A DNA stretch of 64,000 nucleotides from Chitinophaga sp. YR573 (GTDB taxonomy: Bacteria > Bacteroidota > Bacteroidia > Chitinophagales > Chitinophagaceae), in assembly GCF_900110995.1 (NCBI RefSeq), contig NZ_FOJF01000001.1, positions 4,748,803-4,812,802 of the forward strand, given 5' to 3'. The translations under genes and the position numbers were made by a program. The notes under the pieces were generated by a model. That model worked only from the letters and a program-made list of their open reading frames with translations. It ran no database searches and was not told the DNA's origin. Positions 27,385 through 35,853 of the stretch are shown here, piece by piece. Numbering within the stretch: the stretch's first letter is position 1; every line of letters starts with the position of its first letter.

Positions 27385-28494
27385 TTAATTGATAAATCTT
27401 TTTTGGAAGGAAAAGTTGGGTTGATGCATCTCTATTTCGTTCTTGCTTGTTTCAAGTTGTGCTTCTGTTGCATAAACAACCATTTTTTGTTCATAATCGT
27501 TGATAGCAGCTTCTATGGTTTCAAACTTTCCGTTAGTGAGGTTGTCGGATAAAATTGATGCGTCTACCAGCCCGATATTCGCACCCTGACCAGCAAAGGG
27601 CGGCATTACATGTGCAGCATCTCCAATAAGCGTTACAGGCAAAGGACGATTATTTTTCCAGGGTTTATCCAGGGGTATTTTTCTCGTCGGCAATCCAACA
27701 AAAAAAGATGTTGAGCGGAATAATTGTTTGTAACATTCGTGCCAATGAGAGAACTTATTTGAAAGGAATGTAATAACGCTGTCTGTATTTTGAAAGTTTA
27801 ATCCACATTCTTCAGGTGTTCTGAAAGTTACGTTGTAGGTCAATGCACCATTGTTATTGGGGCTTGCAACTAAGTTAATCCCTTTGCCTGTGGTCATTAG
27901 TATGTTATTGTTGCACAGTTGGTAGAACTCCGCACATTTTATTTCCGGTTGAATGACTTCGCCCTGTATAATAAAAGTTCCGGTGTATTCGACTTCTGCA
28001 TCCGTAACATATTTTCTTGCCCTGGATATTCCCCCATTAGCTCCGATAACAAAATCTGCGGTTACATTCATTTTATTTTCAAAATGCAACATCCATTTCC
28101 CGTTGTGTTCTTCAAGTCCTGTAAATTTTCTGTCCCAAACAACTGTATCACTTGTTAAACTGTCAAGCAATATTTTTCTTAGATCGTTTCTGTTTATCTC
28201 AGGACAGTCATATTGAGGTTTTACAGAGAACAATACGTTGCCTTGTTCGTCAGCCAGGGTTCTTCCCATAGGTTTCGCCATAGCATAATAACTTTCCAGC
28301 AATCCCGCTTTTTTCATTGCTTGTTGCCCTGAACTTTCATGCAGGTCAAGCGTACCACCCCAGATTCTTGCTTGTGGGTCTTTGTCTCTTTCGTAAACAG
28401 TTACCTCTATGCCTTTTTGCTGTAGTAATTTTGCCATTGTCAAACCAACTGGTCCTGCACCGATGATGGCTATTTTTTTATTCTTCAGTATCAT
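27385..28494 (-). CDS. Tet(X)-like FAD-dependent monooxygenase
   Basis: 369 aa. FAD-binding GxGxxG is at IAIIGAGPVGLTMAKLLQQ, followed by EVTVYERD. The family motifs IWGGTLDLHESSGQQAMKK, PEINRNDLR and GDAAHVMPPFAGQGANIGL match the corresponding segments of Tet(X) from memory. By eye more than half of the residues agree across the full length, far closer than to generic flavin monooxygenases. Tet(X) enzymes hydroxylate tetracyclines at C11a using NADPH and oxygen. Whether this chromosomal relative does so cannot be told from sequence. It is divergent from an AraC gene 73 nt away, which probably controls it. No mobile element flanks it. Confidence 0.85.
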   Translation of the reverse strand: MILKNKKIAIIGAGPVGLTMAKLLQQKGIEVTVYERDKDPQARIWGGTLDLHESSGQQAMKKAGLLESYYAMAKPMGRTLADEQGNVLFSVKPQYDCPEINRNDLRKILLDSLTSDTVVWDRKFTGLEEHNGKWMLHFENKMNVTADFVIGANGGISRARKYVTDAEVEYTGTFIIQGEVIQPEIKCAEFYQLCNNNILMTTGKGINLVASPNNNGALTYNVTFRTPEECGLNFQNTDSVITFLSNKFSHWHECYKQLFRSTSFFVGLPTRKIPLDKPWKNNRPLPVTLIGDAAHVMPPFAGQGANIGLVDASILSDNLTNGKFETIEAAINDYEQKMVVYATEAQLETSKNEIEMHQPNFSFQKRFIN

Positions 28495-28519
28495 GATGCA
28501 AAATTGGAGAGTATCTTAG

Positions 28520-28532
28520 AGGTAAAATACCT
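28520..28532. promoter_or_regulatory. Small palindrome between Tet(X)-like and AraC genes
   Basis: AGGTA-aaa-TACCT is a perfect short dyad in the 73-nt divergent spacer. A CAAAAATA at 28543-28550 would be a TAnnTTTG box (TATTTTTG) for the minus-strand gene. It could be an operator for the AraC protein; weak evidence. Confidence 0.3.
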
Positions 28533-28567
28533 ACATTAGTCACAAAAATAGTCGTAAAAGACTTTTT

Positions 28568-29536
28568 ATGGAAAAGGACAAACAGCAGACAGAGCCGAAT
28601 ATCCTAAAAAGGCTTGCTCATTTATTAGGGACGGATGTAAAAAACAGGAGATTAGACATCCCTGAAAAGTTTGGTAAAGGCTATTGTACCGGATTCGTTT
28701 TTAATGAGCATATCCGAATGCTAATCATGAATTACGAATTAAATAAGGATTTGGTCCTTAAAAACCCTGACGTCAATGCTTCTAAGAGAATGATACTTTT
28801 TAAGTTTCAAAACATTATCCCTAAAGCAGAAACATTATCAAAGGCAATACCTTCAGTTTTAATTACGACCAGTAGTATGAATTCTGATGTTGTTATTCCA
28901 ATCCATACAAATACTGCGACTATTAATATAGAAGTGGATGCAAATTATTTGAAAGGACTATTTGACTTGTCTGAAAAATCACCGGTTTTGCAAAGCCTGT
29001 TGCTGAATGCGCAGCCCTTACTATTCGAACAAATGATTTATCCCTCTTTACAAAACATTGTGGATGAAATTATGTCCGACCCGGTTGATAAGACTTTTGA
29101 ACTGTTTTTTCTGAGAGTAAAGGCAGAAGAACTGATTTGCAGACTATTAATGGAATTGGAAAAGCGGGATGAAAAACATCTTTATGCTTTAAACATTCAT
29201 GATATACAAACCATTTACAGAATAAAAGAGCAAATGCTTGAACATCTGGAAACTCCACCAGTTATTAAAGAACTGGCAGTTTATGCCAGTATGAGTCCAT
29301 CCAAACTGAAACGTTTATTCAAGCAAATTTTCGGCAACAGCATTTTTAGTTATTATCAGGAATTCAGGATGAAAGAAGCCTCCCGTTTGCTGAAAGAGGA
29401 AAAGCTATCTGTTTCAGATGTGGGTTATCAACTTGGCTTTGCCAACCTAAGCCATTTTTCAAGAGTCTTTAAAGAACATATCGGAATGAAGCCGAAACAA
29501 TATAGTCTTAAAACAGGTCCGTTTATAAACAGTTAA
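28568..29536 (+). CDS. AraC-family transcription regulator, divergent from Tet(X)-like gene
   Basis: 322 aa. The C-terminus has both AraC helix-turn-helix units (ELAVYASMSPSKLKRLFKQI and VSDVGYQLGFANLSHFSRVF) and the final GMKPKQYS. The N-terminal 215 residues form an unassigned sensor region without transmembrane segments. The organisation, a regulator transcribed away from one enzyme gene, suggests that it senses a substrate of the monooxygenase or a related compound (inference). Confidence 0.88.
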   Translation: MEKDKQQTEPNILKRLAHLLGTDVKNRRLDIPEKFGKGYCTGFVFNEHIRMLIMNYELNKDLVLKNPDVNASKRMILFKFQNIIPKAETLSKAIPSVLITTSSMNSDVVIPIHTNTATINIEVDANYLKGLFDLSEKSPVLQSLLLNAQPLLFEQMIYPSLQNIVDEIMSDPVDKTFELFFLRVKAEELICRLLMELEKRDEKHLYALNIHDIQTIYRIKEQMLEHLETPPVIKELAVYASMSPSKLKRLFKQIFGNSIFSYYQEFRMKEASRLLKEEKLSVSDVGYQLGFANLSHFSRVFKEHIGMKPKQYSLKTGPFINS

Positions 29537-29608
29537 TATCCGGAAGAATAACATGAGAAAAAGCATTATATTCGGGCGGAAGCTGATAAGCATTTCAGTA
29601 TATAGAAG

Positions 29609-31027
29609 ATGTCAATCAATCAAAGATTAATACGAAATACTTTACTTTATGCAACGGGGCCAATTCTAAGTAAGGTTATTTCCATTTTAATAATCCCCTA
29701 TTATTCCTTCATTCTGGCAAAAAATGACCTGGGATATTTTGACCTGATTTTAACCAGTAGTCAGTTAATAATGGCTATTATCACTTTAAAAATTTCGGAA
29801 GGCTTGTACAGGTGGTTGATGGAAAGCAAAGGTGACCGGAATAAACAAATATCTGCCGTGAGCAATAGCATCGTTGTAATGATAGCTGCTGTCCTGCTTA
29901 TTGTGGTTATTAATTATGCTATTCCCGTCAGCAATTCGCTTATGTACAGGGGCCTGATTTGTGTGTTTATTATCACTTCTATGTTACTGGGCCATTTACA
30001 ACAATTTTTGCGGGGGCTGGGTTTAATTAAAATGTATACTTATCTTTCTATTCTGAACGGCATACTCCTCTTATTTTTCAATGTTATATTATTGGCACTG
30101 TTGCATCTCAAGCTTCAGGGCATTCTGCTTTCATTAATCTTTTCCAATACAGTTTGCATATTTTATATTCTATTCCGGATCAATTTTTTCAGCTTTATAA
30201 AAATAGAGAGTTTTAACGGTCCTTCATTAAGAGCAATGATTCTCTATTCCGCTCCCCTGGTATATAATGCAATCAGCTGGTGGTTGATGGGAGGATTTGA
30301 CAGGTATATTATCGCGGGATTCTTAGGGTTGGAAGCGAACGGCATTTATGCCATTGCTGTAAAATTCTCCAGTGTTATCATTTTAGTAAACTCATTTTTC
30401 ATACCCGCCTGGCAGGATCTTGTTTTAAAAAAGAATGATTTGAACAGTTTGCAATCGCAGTTTAATAAGATGCTCAATTATTATATTGTTTTATTATTAA
30501 GCCTGACGATTGTCTTTTCATCCTTTTCAAAAATCCTTGTAACACATTTAATTGAGGCCAGATATCATGATGCATGGAAATATATCCCGATTTTATTAGT
30601 TGGTGGATCACTTCTTGCTTTAACCTCATTCATGGGTTCTTTATTCGTTCTGGGGAAAAATACTTATAACATATTTATTACTTCTCTGTTAGGCAGTATT
30701 ATAAATATCCTGATAAGTTTTTTACTCATTACCCGCACAAACCTTTACGGGCCTTGCCTGGGTATAGTAAGCGGATTTCTTGCGATTTTTCTGATACGAT
30801 ATGCTTATTTTAAAAAACGGATTACGCTTCAAATAAATATTCGTCCCATACTTGGGTTGATGGTCGTCTTTTCTTTTATAACCGGTTGTTTGTATTTCGG
30901 GAATCCGCCTCTTTATTATTTATCTATCCTGGTATCTGTCGTAACTTTTTTACTATTTAACTGGAAACTGGGGATTGAAATGCTGTATACTATCAGAGGG
31001 ATTTTTCTGAAGGGCCGAAATGGATAA
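29609..31027 (+). CDS. Polysaccharide flippase (Wzx/MVF-like membrane protein)
   Basis: 472 aa with about 12-14 hydrophobic helices along the whole length. The start INQRLIRNTLLYATGPILSK and the middle PLVYNAISWWLMGGFDRYII are typical of the Wzx/polysaccharide biosynthesis branch of the MOP exporters. Such proteins flip lipid-linked oligosaccharides to the periplasmic side. The gene converges with a glycosyltransferase gene, overlapping its 3' end by 35 nt, and a PIG-L-like gene lies beyond. These three could belong to one glycan pathway, but a polymerase and other transferases are absent from the window. Confidence 0.87.
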   Translation: MSINQRLIRNTLLYATGPILSKVISILIIPYYSFILAKNDLGYFDLILTSSQLIMAIITLKISEGLYRWLMESKGDRNKQISAVSNSIVVMIAAVLLIVVINYAIPVSNSLMYRGLICVFIITSMLLGHLQQFLRGLGLIKMYTYLSILNGILLLFFNVILLALLHLKLQGILLSLIFSNTVCIFYILFRINFFSFIKIESFNGPSLRAMILYSAPLVYNAISWWLMGGFDRYIIAGFLGLEANGIYAIAVKFSSVIILVNSFFIPAWQDLVLKKNDLNSLQSQFNKMLNYYIVLLLSLTIVFSSFSKILVTHLIEARYHDAWKYIPILLVGGSLLALTSFMGSLFVLGKNTYNIFITSLLGSIINILISFLLITRTNLYGPCLGIVSGFLAIFLIRYAYFKKRITLQINIRPILGLMVVFSFITGCLYFGNPPLYYLSILVSVVTFLLFNWKLGIEMLYTIRGIFLKGRNG

Positions 31028-32087
31028 TAACAGACAATATCTTTTTAGAAATCCTTATCAGTTTAAATATCCCTCTCACCGGTAATAAGACACGTAGTTT
31101 TATACGGGCTCTGGACCACCAGCTGTCAAAAGTATTGGGCATACCTCTTATTCCCTGCTTATAGTCCTCTACTGTTTGAGCATATAATTGTATAATTTGT
31201 TCCAGCACATTTGAGAAGGAAGCCTGCTCTCTGATCCATTCCGCATTCAGGCGGTTATTATCCCCATTGAACTTATTGATTTCCTCAATGATTAGTTCTG
31301 CGTCGAAAGATCGTGTAAGTGTTTTCATACCAAAATTAAACTTCCGCAGGTAATTCAGATTTGCAGGAGCCACCATCTCGCCAAGTCCATGGAAATCACA
31401 TAAAACAACCGCTGCTCCGGTAGATAATGCCTCCATTGCAGCTTTTGCCTTTGCGAAAACCAGATCATACTTTAATAGGATCTCTTCCGGGTGCTTTATA
31501 TAGTTTCCTGTTCCGGACCCTATAACATCCAGGGTTAATCCAAACTGTTTACAGGCACTGGCAATCACCTGGTAATGATTATTCTCTTTCGCATAATTAC
31601 TGAATACCAAAGCAGTGGAAGGCCGGGATGCAAATTCTTTCCTTAGATTAAACCGGTTTGTGTTTACCCAGTTATAAATTACACCTGTATATTTTTCAGG
31701 TATTTTTGCATCAATGAGCAATCTGTCCAGACAATTATAATCTACAGCAATATATTTTAAAATCCGGGGGCTTTTAGGAGGAATATCAAAAAAATAGCGC
31801 CTGTCATGCACGAAAAAAATTACCGGCGTTTTTTTAAACCGGTCCAGCGCACGAATCGCTACCAGATTGTGATGAGCATGAATAATATCAGGTATGTTTT
31901 TTAAGTGGCGGAGGTTCTCCGTTACATTAATACCATTCTTTATCAGTTCCCTCCCGGTATCGCCAATAACCCGCGTGTATACTTCAACATTATATCCTTT
32001 CTTCTTTAATCCAATCGCCAGTTCAAATACATACACTACAGTACCACTTTGCAGACCTAATTCAATGTTCGTTATAAGTATGTTCAT
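30993..32087 (-). CDS. Glycosyltransferase, GT4-like
   Basis: 364 aa. The N-terminal Rossmann half begins ILITNIELGLQSGTVVYVFELAIGLKKKGY, the glycine-rich start of GT-B donor-retaining transferases, with DIIHAHHN following. The C-terminal half has LVFAKAKAAMEALSTGAAVVL, corresponding to the E-x7-E region although the first acid is replaced (FAKAKAAME). A final basic amphipathic stretch may bind membrane. The start codon overlaps the stop of the PIG-L-like gene (ATGA), so these two are coupled. The sugar donor is unknown. Confidence 0.82.
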   Translation of the reverse strand: MNILITNIELGLQSGTVVYVFELAIGLKKKGYNVEVYTRVIGDTGRELIKNGINVTENLRHLKNIPDIIHAHHNLVAIRALDRFKKTPVIFFVHDRRYFFDIPPKSPRILKYIAVDYNCLDRLLIDAKIPEKYTGVIYNWVNTNRFNLRKEFASRPSTALVFSNYAKENNHYQVIASACKQFGLTLDVIGSGTGNYIKHPEEILLKYDLVFAKAKAAMEALSTGAAVVLCDFHGLGEMVAPANLNYLRKFNFGMKTLTRSFDAELIIEEINKFNGDNNRLNAEWIREQASFSNVLEQIIQLYAQTVEDYKQGIRGMPNTFDSWWSRARIKLRVLLPVRGIFKLIRISKKILSVIIHFGPSEKSL

Positions 32088-32890
32088 CCGGGGGATAAAT
32101 TTGTAGAAAGATGATAAATTAATGGTAATAGATGTTCCTGAAATGAAATTGCTTTTTTATAAACACCACTATTTACTTTTTCTATGGCATATTGTTCATA
32201 AAATGGTATTCCATCTCCCCAGGATGAAAAAATATCCGGCCTTATTACTTTTCTTAAACACTCTACCATAAATGGTGTGCTGCCATATTTTTGAATAGCA
32301 GACTGCAACTCATATGCAAGCTCCGCATATCCTTCTGCAGCTTTACGTTTACGATTGAAACTATCATCATCCAGCCGGACTACCAATGACGCATCCTCCT
32401 CACTCATTAATCCGTCTAACAGAAACTCCAGATTCAACATCCGTGTTCCATCTTTGGCTTCTTTAACGGCTATGATCAGATTAATTAAGTAACGGCAAAG
32501 GTCATGTGTAGGATTAAACCCTTCTAAAGCATCCCCGGCAACTACCTGAATGTTGTTCTCCTGAAAATCCGATAATATCTTCAGGCCTAAAGTAGTCAAT
32601 GATGAATAGTCTTTTTCCAGGATAATACGGTATATCTCTTTATCCGTATAATACCCCATTATTGGAGAAATACTTGCCCCACATTCCTTAAGAATACCAA
32701 TTGTATTATGTAATCTGGAACTGCCTGCTGACCCTGAACCATCTGTTAATACATATACCCGTGGTTTATATAATTCTACAAAACGAAATACCCTTAGCTC
32801 ATGTCCCGGATGCGCTATTATAAGAGCGCTATTCTTTAGTTGCTGCATAATTGGAGTTACAGATGGCCAGAAAGGTAATACATTATCCAA
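32084..32890 (-). CDS. PIG-L-like protein with altered metal motif
   Basis: 268 aa. The N-terminal part looks like the LmbE/PIG-L deacetylase fold: ALIIAHPGHELRVFRF at the place of A-H-P-D-D-E, then VYVLTDGSG like the family V-x-L-T-D-G, and NPTHDLCRYL resembling the H-P-D-H region. The usual P-D-D-E is P-G-H-E, so zinc binding may differ or be lost. An alternative start at 32848 (MQQLKNSALI) is just as good and gives a more usual N-terminus. It is translationally coupled to the glycosyltransferase, which fits a role in sugar N-deacetylation or a derived function (inference). Confidence 0.6.
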   Translation of the reverse strand: MDNVLPFWPSVTPIMQQLKNSALIIAHPGHELRVFRFVELYKPRVYVLTDGSGSAGSSRLHNTIGILKECGASISPIMGYYTDKEIYRIILEKDYSSLTTLGLKILSDFQENNIQVVAGDALEGFNPTHDLCRYLINLIIAVKEAKDGTRMLNLEFLLDGLMSEEDASLVVRLDDDSFNRKRKAAEGYAELAYELQSAIQKYGSTPFMVECLRKVIRPDIFSSWGDGIPFYEQYAIEKVNSGVYKKAISFQEHLLPLIYHLSTNLSPG

Positions 32891-33105
32891 ACTTTACATA
32901 GTAAATTAAAAACTATTTGTTTTAGTATGCTGCACTGGGTGATTATGTTATATGGGAATTAAGCTGAGTTTGTTAATGCTTAATAAGTGTATGGTGAAGA
33001 CTGGCGTTCCGGGTTTCATTGCAAAAGGTAATTAAACAACTGAACCGGGCCCATGGAAGAATAACAAATACGCGAAGCTTTGTCGTTGATCATAATCAGC
33101 ACAAG

Positions 33106-34173
33106 TTAAATTATTACATTTTTGTTCTTAGTGATAATTAAGTCGTCAATGTTCCCTTTGAGGGTTGACGGGTCGCCTTCCAGATTTATTAAACTACCAT
33201 CTTGCATCTTTAATCTTATACCAATATTGCTGCCTTCTTTATATATCTCGTAGTAAACGTCTTTGTTTTTAAAACCGATAGTTGTTTTACTATAATGTAT
33301 CGAATCGATTATGTTGGTTTGATTCTGTTCATCGTAATGAGGGTGAGGATAGTAAAACTCTATGCTTCCATCCTGACGAACAAGCGTATAGTATAGCGCG
33401 GAATCCTGAGAGAACAGGCAAACGGTTTTGTTGTTTTTCATTAATTTAAAAGACAGCACCGTCTCCAGGGTTTCGTAGGGCATAAACAACTCATTCGTTT
33501 CCTTTTTCTTTCCGTTTGTCCATTCTTTTGTATTTACTGCCACAAAATAAGGAGAATTGCCCCTGGCATCTTCTTCAACTATTTTGATAGGAACCGGTTT
33601 ATTGTTTTTAACAACATATTCCGAATACTGGTGCCAGCAGCATCCGTCTTTAGTCATTGTTGTCAATGTTTTAGCCTTGGCATCTACCTGGAACATTCCG
33701 CAGTATTGGTTAGACAGTTCAGAAAAGGCATCGTTATAAACGAATGCTTTATTTATGTACAGGTAAATATCGAAGGAGGGTCCACCGTAGCAGCTGTTCA
33801 TACCATTCATGATAGCAAAGTCTTTTACTCCGTCGAAATTGTAATCTTCGTAGATTAAAACGCTTTGGCTTCCGTAAGGTAATTCCTTGACGTTGGGTAT
33901 TAACTGGTCATTTTCCAGCAGGTCATCGCTTATCTGATCAGCAGTTGCATTTATCAGTCTTTTGTTGGTGCCTTTTTCATACACCTGAATGTTATAGGTG
34001 GATGAATCGGGCTTTGTGACTACCTGCGCGTAATAGTTTTGGGAGAAGTCTTTGATGCGTATTTTTGTTTGGGCGTTGGCATTACTACAAAAAAAGCACA
34101 TGATAAATAGCAGGATGATGCCTTTTAATTCAATTGCAATCAATGCGTCTCTGATTTCTTCATTTTTTGTCAT
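33106..34173 (-). CDS. Exported protein of the XAC2610-like type
   Basis: 355 aa. A hydrophobic stretch (GIILLFIMCFFCSNANAQ) lies after about 17 residues, so the signal peptide either starts late or the true start is further in. The segment VLIYEDYNFDGVKDFAIMNG is an EF-hand-like/integrin-like D-x-N-x-D-G-x-x-D element typical of XAC2610-related exported proteins. Cys residues in NSCYGG, QYCGMF and GCCWHQY are probably paired. Function unknown. It lies 8 nt downstream of the HxlR gene stop, so co-transcription is possible. Confidence 0.75.
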   Translation of the reverse strand: MTKNEEIRDALIAIELKGIILLFIMCFFCSNANAQTKIRIKDFSQNYYAQVVTKPDSSTYNIQVYEKGTNKRLINATADQISDDLLENDQLIPNVKELPYGSQSVLIYEDYNFDGVKDFAIMNGMNSCYGGPSFDIYLYINKAFVYNDAFSELSNQYCGMFQVDAKAKTLTTMTKDGCCWHQYSEYVVKNNKPVPIKIVEEDARGNSPYFVAVNTKEWTNGKKKETNELFMPYETLETVLSFKLMKNNKTVCLFSQDSALYYTLVRQDGSIEFYYPHPHYDEQNQTNIIDSIHYSKTTIGFKNKDVYYEIYKEGSNIGIRLKMQDGSLINLEGDPSTLKGNIDDLIITKNKNVII

Positions 34174-34181
34174 GCTGATAA

Positions 34182-34568
34182 TTATTTGTCCATCTTATTG
34201 TTCCGAATACTTTCCCTGATCTTTTCTCTGTGCTGCTCACCCCATTGTCCCAACTCATATAAAACGTTTTTCAGTGTATCGCTATAAGGAGTTGTCTCAT
34301 AAATTACAGTAACAGGCATCGTGGGATATACTTTCCTCTCAATAAAACCATTCATTTCCAAATCCCGGAGTTCTTTTGCGAGTACTTTAGGTGTTATACC
34401 TTCAACTAATTGCAGGATTTCGTTAAAACGCAGCGGACTTTCCCTGAGTGTAAATATCAACGGAAACTTCCATTTCCCATTTAAAACATACAGCGCATCG
34501 CTAATGTGCTTTACCTTTAAAATGCATTCCTGTTTTGCAGGAACCTGCTCATTTACAATAGATTTCAT
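34182..34568 (-). CDS. HxlR-family winged-helix regulator
   Basis: 128 aa. The core YVLNGKWKFPLIFTLRESPLRFNEI and ITPKVLAKELRDLEMNGFIERKVY, with the wing ending PVTVIYETTPYSDTL, is the HxlR signature. A single Cys (QECILKV) lies near the N-terminus; several HxlR-type regulators sense thiol-reactive compounds through such a Cys. It is divergent from a DoxX-like gene, the usual arrangement for a repressor and its target. Confidence 0.92.
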   Translation of the reverse strand: MKSIVNEQVPAKQECILKVKHISDALYVLNGKWKFPLIFTLRESPLRFNEILQLVEGITPKVLAKELRDLEMNGFIERKVYPTMPVTVIYETTPYSDTLKNVLYELGQWGEQHREKIRESIRNNKMDK

Positions 34569-34571
34569 GAA

Positions 34572-34656
34572 GGCAAAGCTACTAACTTTCCTCTAAGATA
34601 TCGCTTTCCCGGAGGTAACTAATATCTTATCTATACCTCCGTCCTATAGCTTTGCC
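34572..34656. promoter_or_regulatory. Mirrored promoters and operator between HxlR and DoxX-like genes
   Basis: GGCAAAGCTA at 34572-34581 and TAGCTTTGCC at 34647-34656 are exact inverted copies. Each contains TAGCTTTG, a full match to TAnnTTTG pointing to its own gene. Between them, GGAGGTA (34611) and TACCTCC (34634) form a dyad suited to a dimeric HxlR protein. The minus-strand box lies only 5 nt before the HxlR ATG, so that transcript would be almost leaderless. Confidence 0.55.
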
Positions 34657-34668
34657 GGTAAAAAAAGC

Positions 34669-35028
34669 ATGGAAACTACAAAAATAATTTATTGGGTCTC
34701 AACAGTGATGGTTTGTCTGGTAATGGTCTTTTCATCTTATTCCGATCTGCGTAGTGTAGCAGTCAAAGAGGCGTTTGTTCATCTGGGTTTCCCAGGCTAT
34801 TTCAGGATCGAACTGGGTGTGATGAAAATTATAGGTATCATTTTATTACTGGCACCGCTTCCCGGTTTTTGCAAAGAATGGGCCTATGCAGGCTTTGCCA
34901 TCACTTTCATTTCTGCATTTATTGCGCATACAGTTTCCGGTGATCCTATGAGTGCCCGTATAGCGCCTGTTATCGTGCTTGTCTTTTTGTTGGTATCCTG
35001 TTTTGCTTTTCATCAACTAAAAAATTAA
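34669..35028 (+). CDS. DoxX-like four-helix membrane protein
   Basis: 119 aa with four hydrophobic helices. The pattern FVHLGFPGYFRIELGVMKIIGIILLL and WAYAGFAITFISAFIAHTVSGDP is typical of DoxX-like proteins, which have a conserved G-x-P between helices 1 and 2 and an A-H at helix 3. Function is poorly known; relatives are linked to redox stress or quinone pools. Divergent from HxlR and probably repressed by it. Confidence 0.88.
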   Translation: METTKIIYWVSTVMVCLVMVFSSYSDLRSVAVKEAFVHLGFPGYFRIELGVMKIIGIILLLAPLPGFCKEWAYAGFAITFISAFIAHTVSGDPMSARIAPVIVLVFLLVSCFAFHQLKN

Positions 35029-35041
35029 AGACAATTTCTTT

Positions 35042-35080
35042 ATCAATCGTTAGCAATGCCATGCATTACTAACGATTGAT
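35042..35080. terminator. Hairpin between DoxX-like and DHFR-like genes
   Basis: ATCAATCGTTAG and CTAACGATTGAT pair perfectly (12 bp), with AATG/CATT inside. It lies between convergent genes ending at 35028 and 35116. No strong T-run follows. Confidence 0.6.
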
Positions 35081-35115
35081 ATTATGTAGCAATTCCAGAT
35101 GTCGAATGGTATAAC

Positions 35116-35682
35116 CTAAACCGGAAAGTATTTATTGAGTATTTTTCCATTTTTGTAAGAGATTGAACTATCTAATTTCAGCACTTTTTGCTCCTTAAAA
35201 ATTGAAAGTCCGTTACCGATTGCAACCGGACTTACGAAAATAAAATATTCATCAATAAGGTTCTGGCTGATCAGCGAACTTACAAAACTGGCGCCGCCAT
35301 AAACCATAATATCCTTACCCGGAGCTTTTTTCAGTGCCTGTACTGCAGTAACCATATCTCCGTTTTCAACTTCCAGGTTTCTGCCATTGATAGCTGTTTG
35401 TGTGCGGCTGAAAACAATCTTACGCATATTGACCATTCGTTGCGCCAAAGGTTGTTCCGGGCTGTCGGGTTTATTGTCAACCACATCTTCCCAGTAATTG
35501 ACGAATCCCGGGGTCATCTTGCGTCCCAACAAAATGGTATCGCAACTGTCGGCCAGCTCAATTACGTGGCGGAAACTGGATTCATCCCGTTCTCCGGGTA
35601 TCCACATCCAGTCCAATTGCCCATCCGGCCCGGCTACAAACCCATCAATGGTCATTTGTACCTGTAATTTTAATTTTCTCAT
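35116..35682 (-). CDS. Dihydrofolate reductase/RibD C-terminal family protein
   Basis: 188 aa from ATG 35682 (MRKLKLQVQMTIDGFVAGPD), the standard start of this family. The frame is open 40 codons further up but with unlike composition. The pyrimidine-reductase pattern is visible: S/T-x-D-G-F-x-A, DTILLGRKMTPGFVNYW, KIVFSRT, IMVYGGASFVSSLI and DEYFIFVSPVAIGNGLSIF. Members use NAD(P)H on unknown substrates and are common orphan genes. A second member is at 45268; the two are paralogues. Confidence 0.88.
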   Translation of the reverse strand: MRKLKLQVQMTIDGFVAGPDGQLDWMWIPGERDESSFRHVIELADSCDTILLGRKMTPGFVNYWEDVVDNKPDSPEQPLAQRMVNMRKIVFSRTQTAINGRNLEVENGDMVTAVQALKKAPGKDIMVYGGASFVSSLISQNLIDEYFIFVSPVAIGNGLSIFKEQKVLKLDSSISYKNGKILNKYFPV

Positions 35683-35853
35683 AAAAATCGTTTTAAGGTG
35701 ATTTGTGTTTTTTTCTATCACAAATATCTGCAGATGGTACATGATATTGCGGGTGTAATCACGACAGAATAGGAGGTGATTTGCGTCAAAAAACCAAAAC
35801 AAAGGAGTATTGAGCTATATCTTTGCCAGTAATTTTTTATTTATCTTAGATAT

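Noticed and set aside
29552..29629. 25-codon frame overlapping the flippase start
   Set aside because: Short, overlaps a clear gene and has no distinctive feature.
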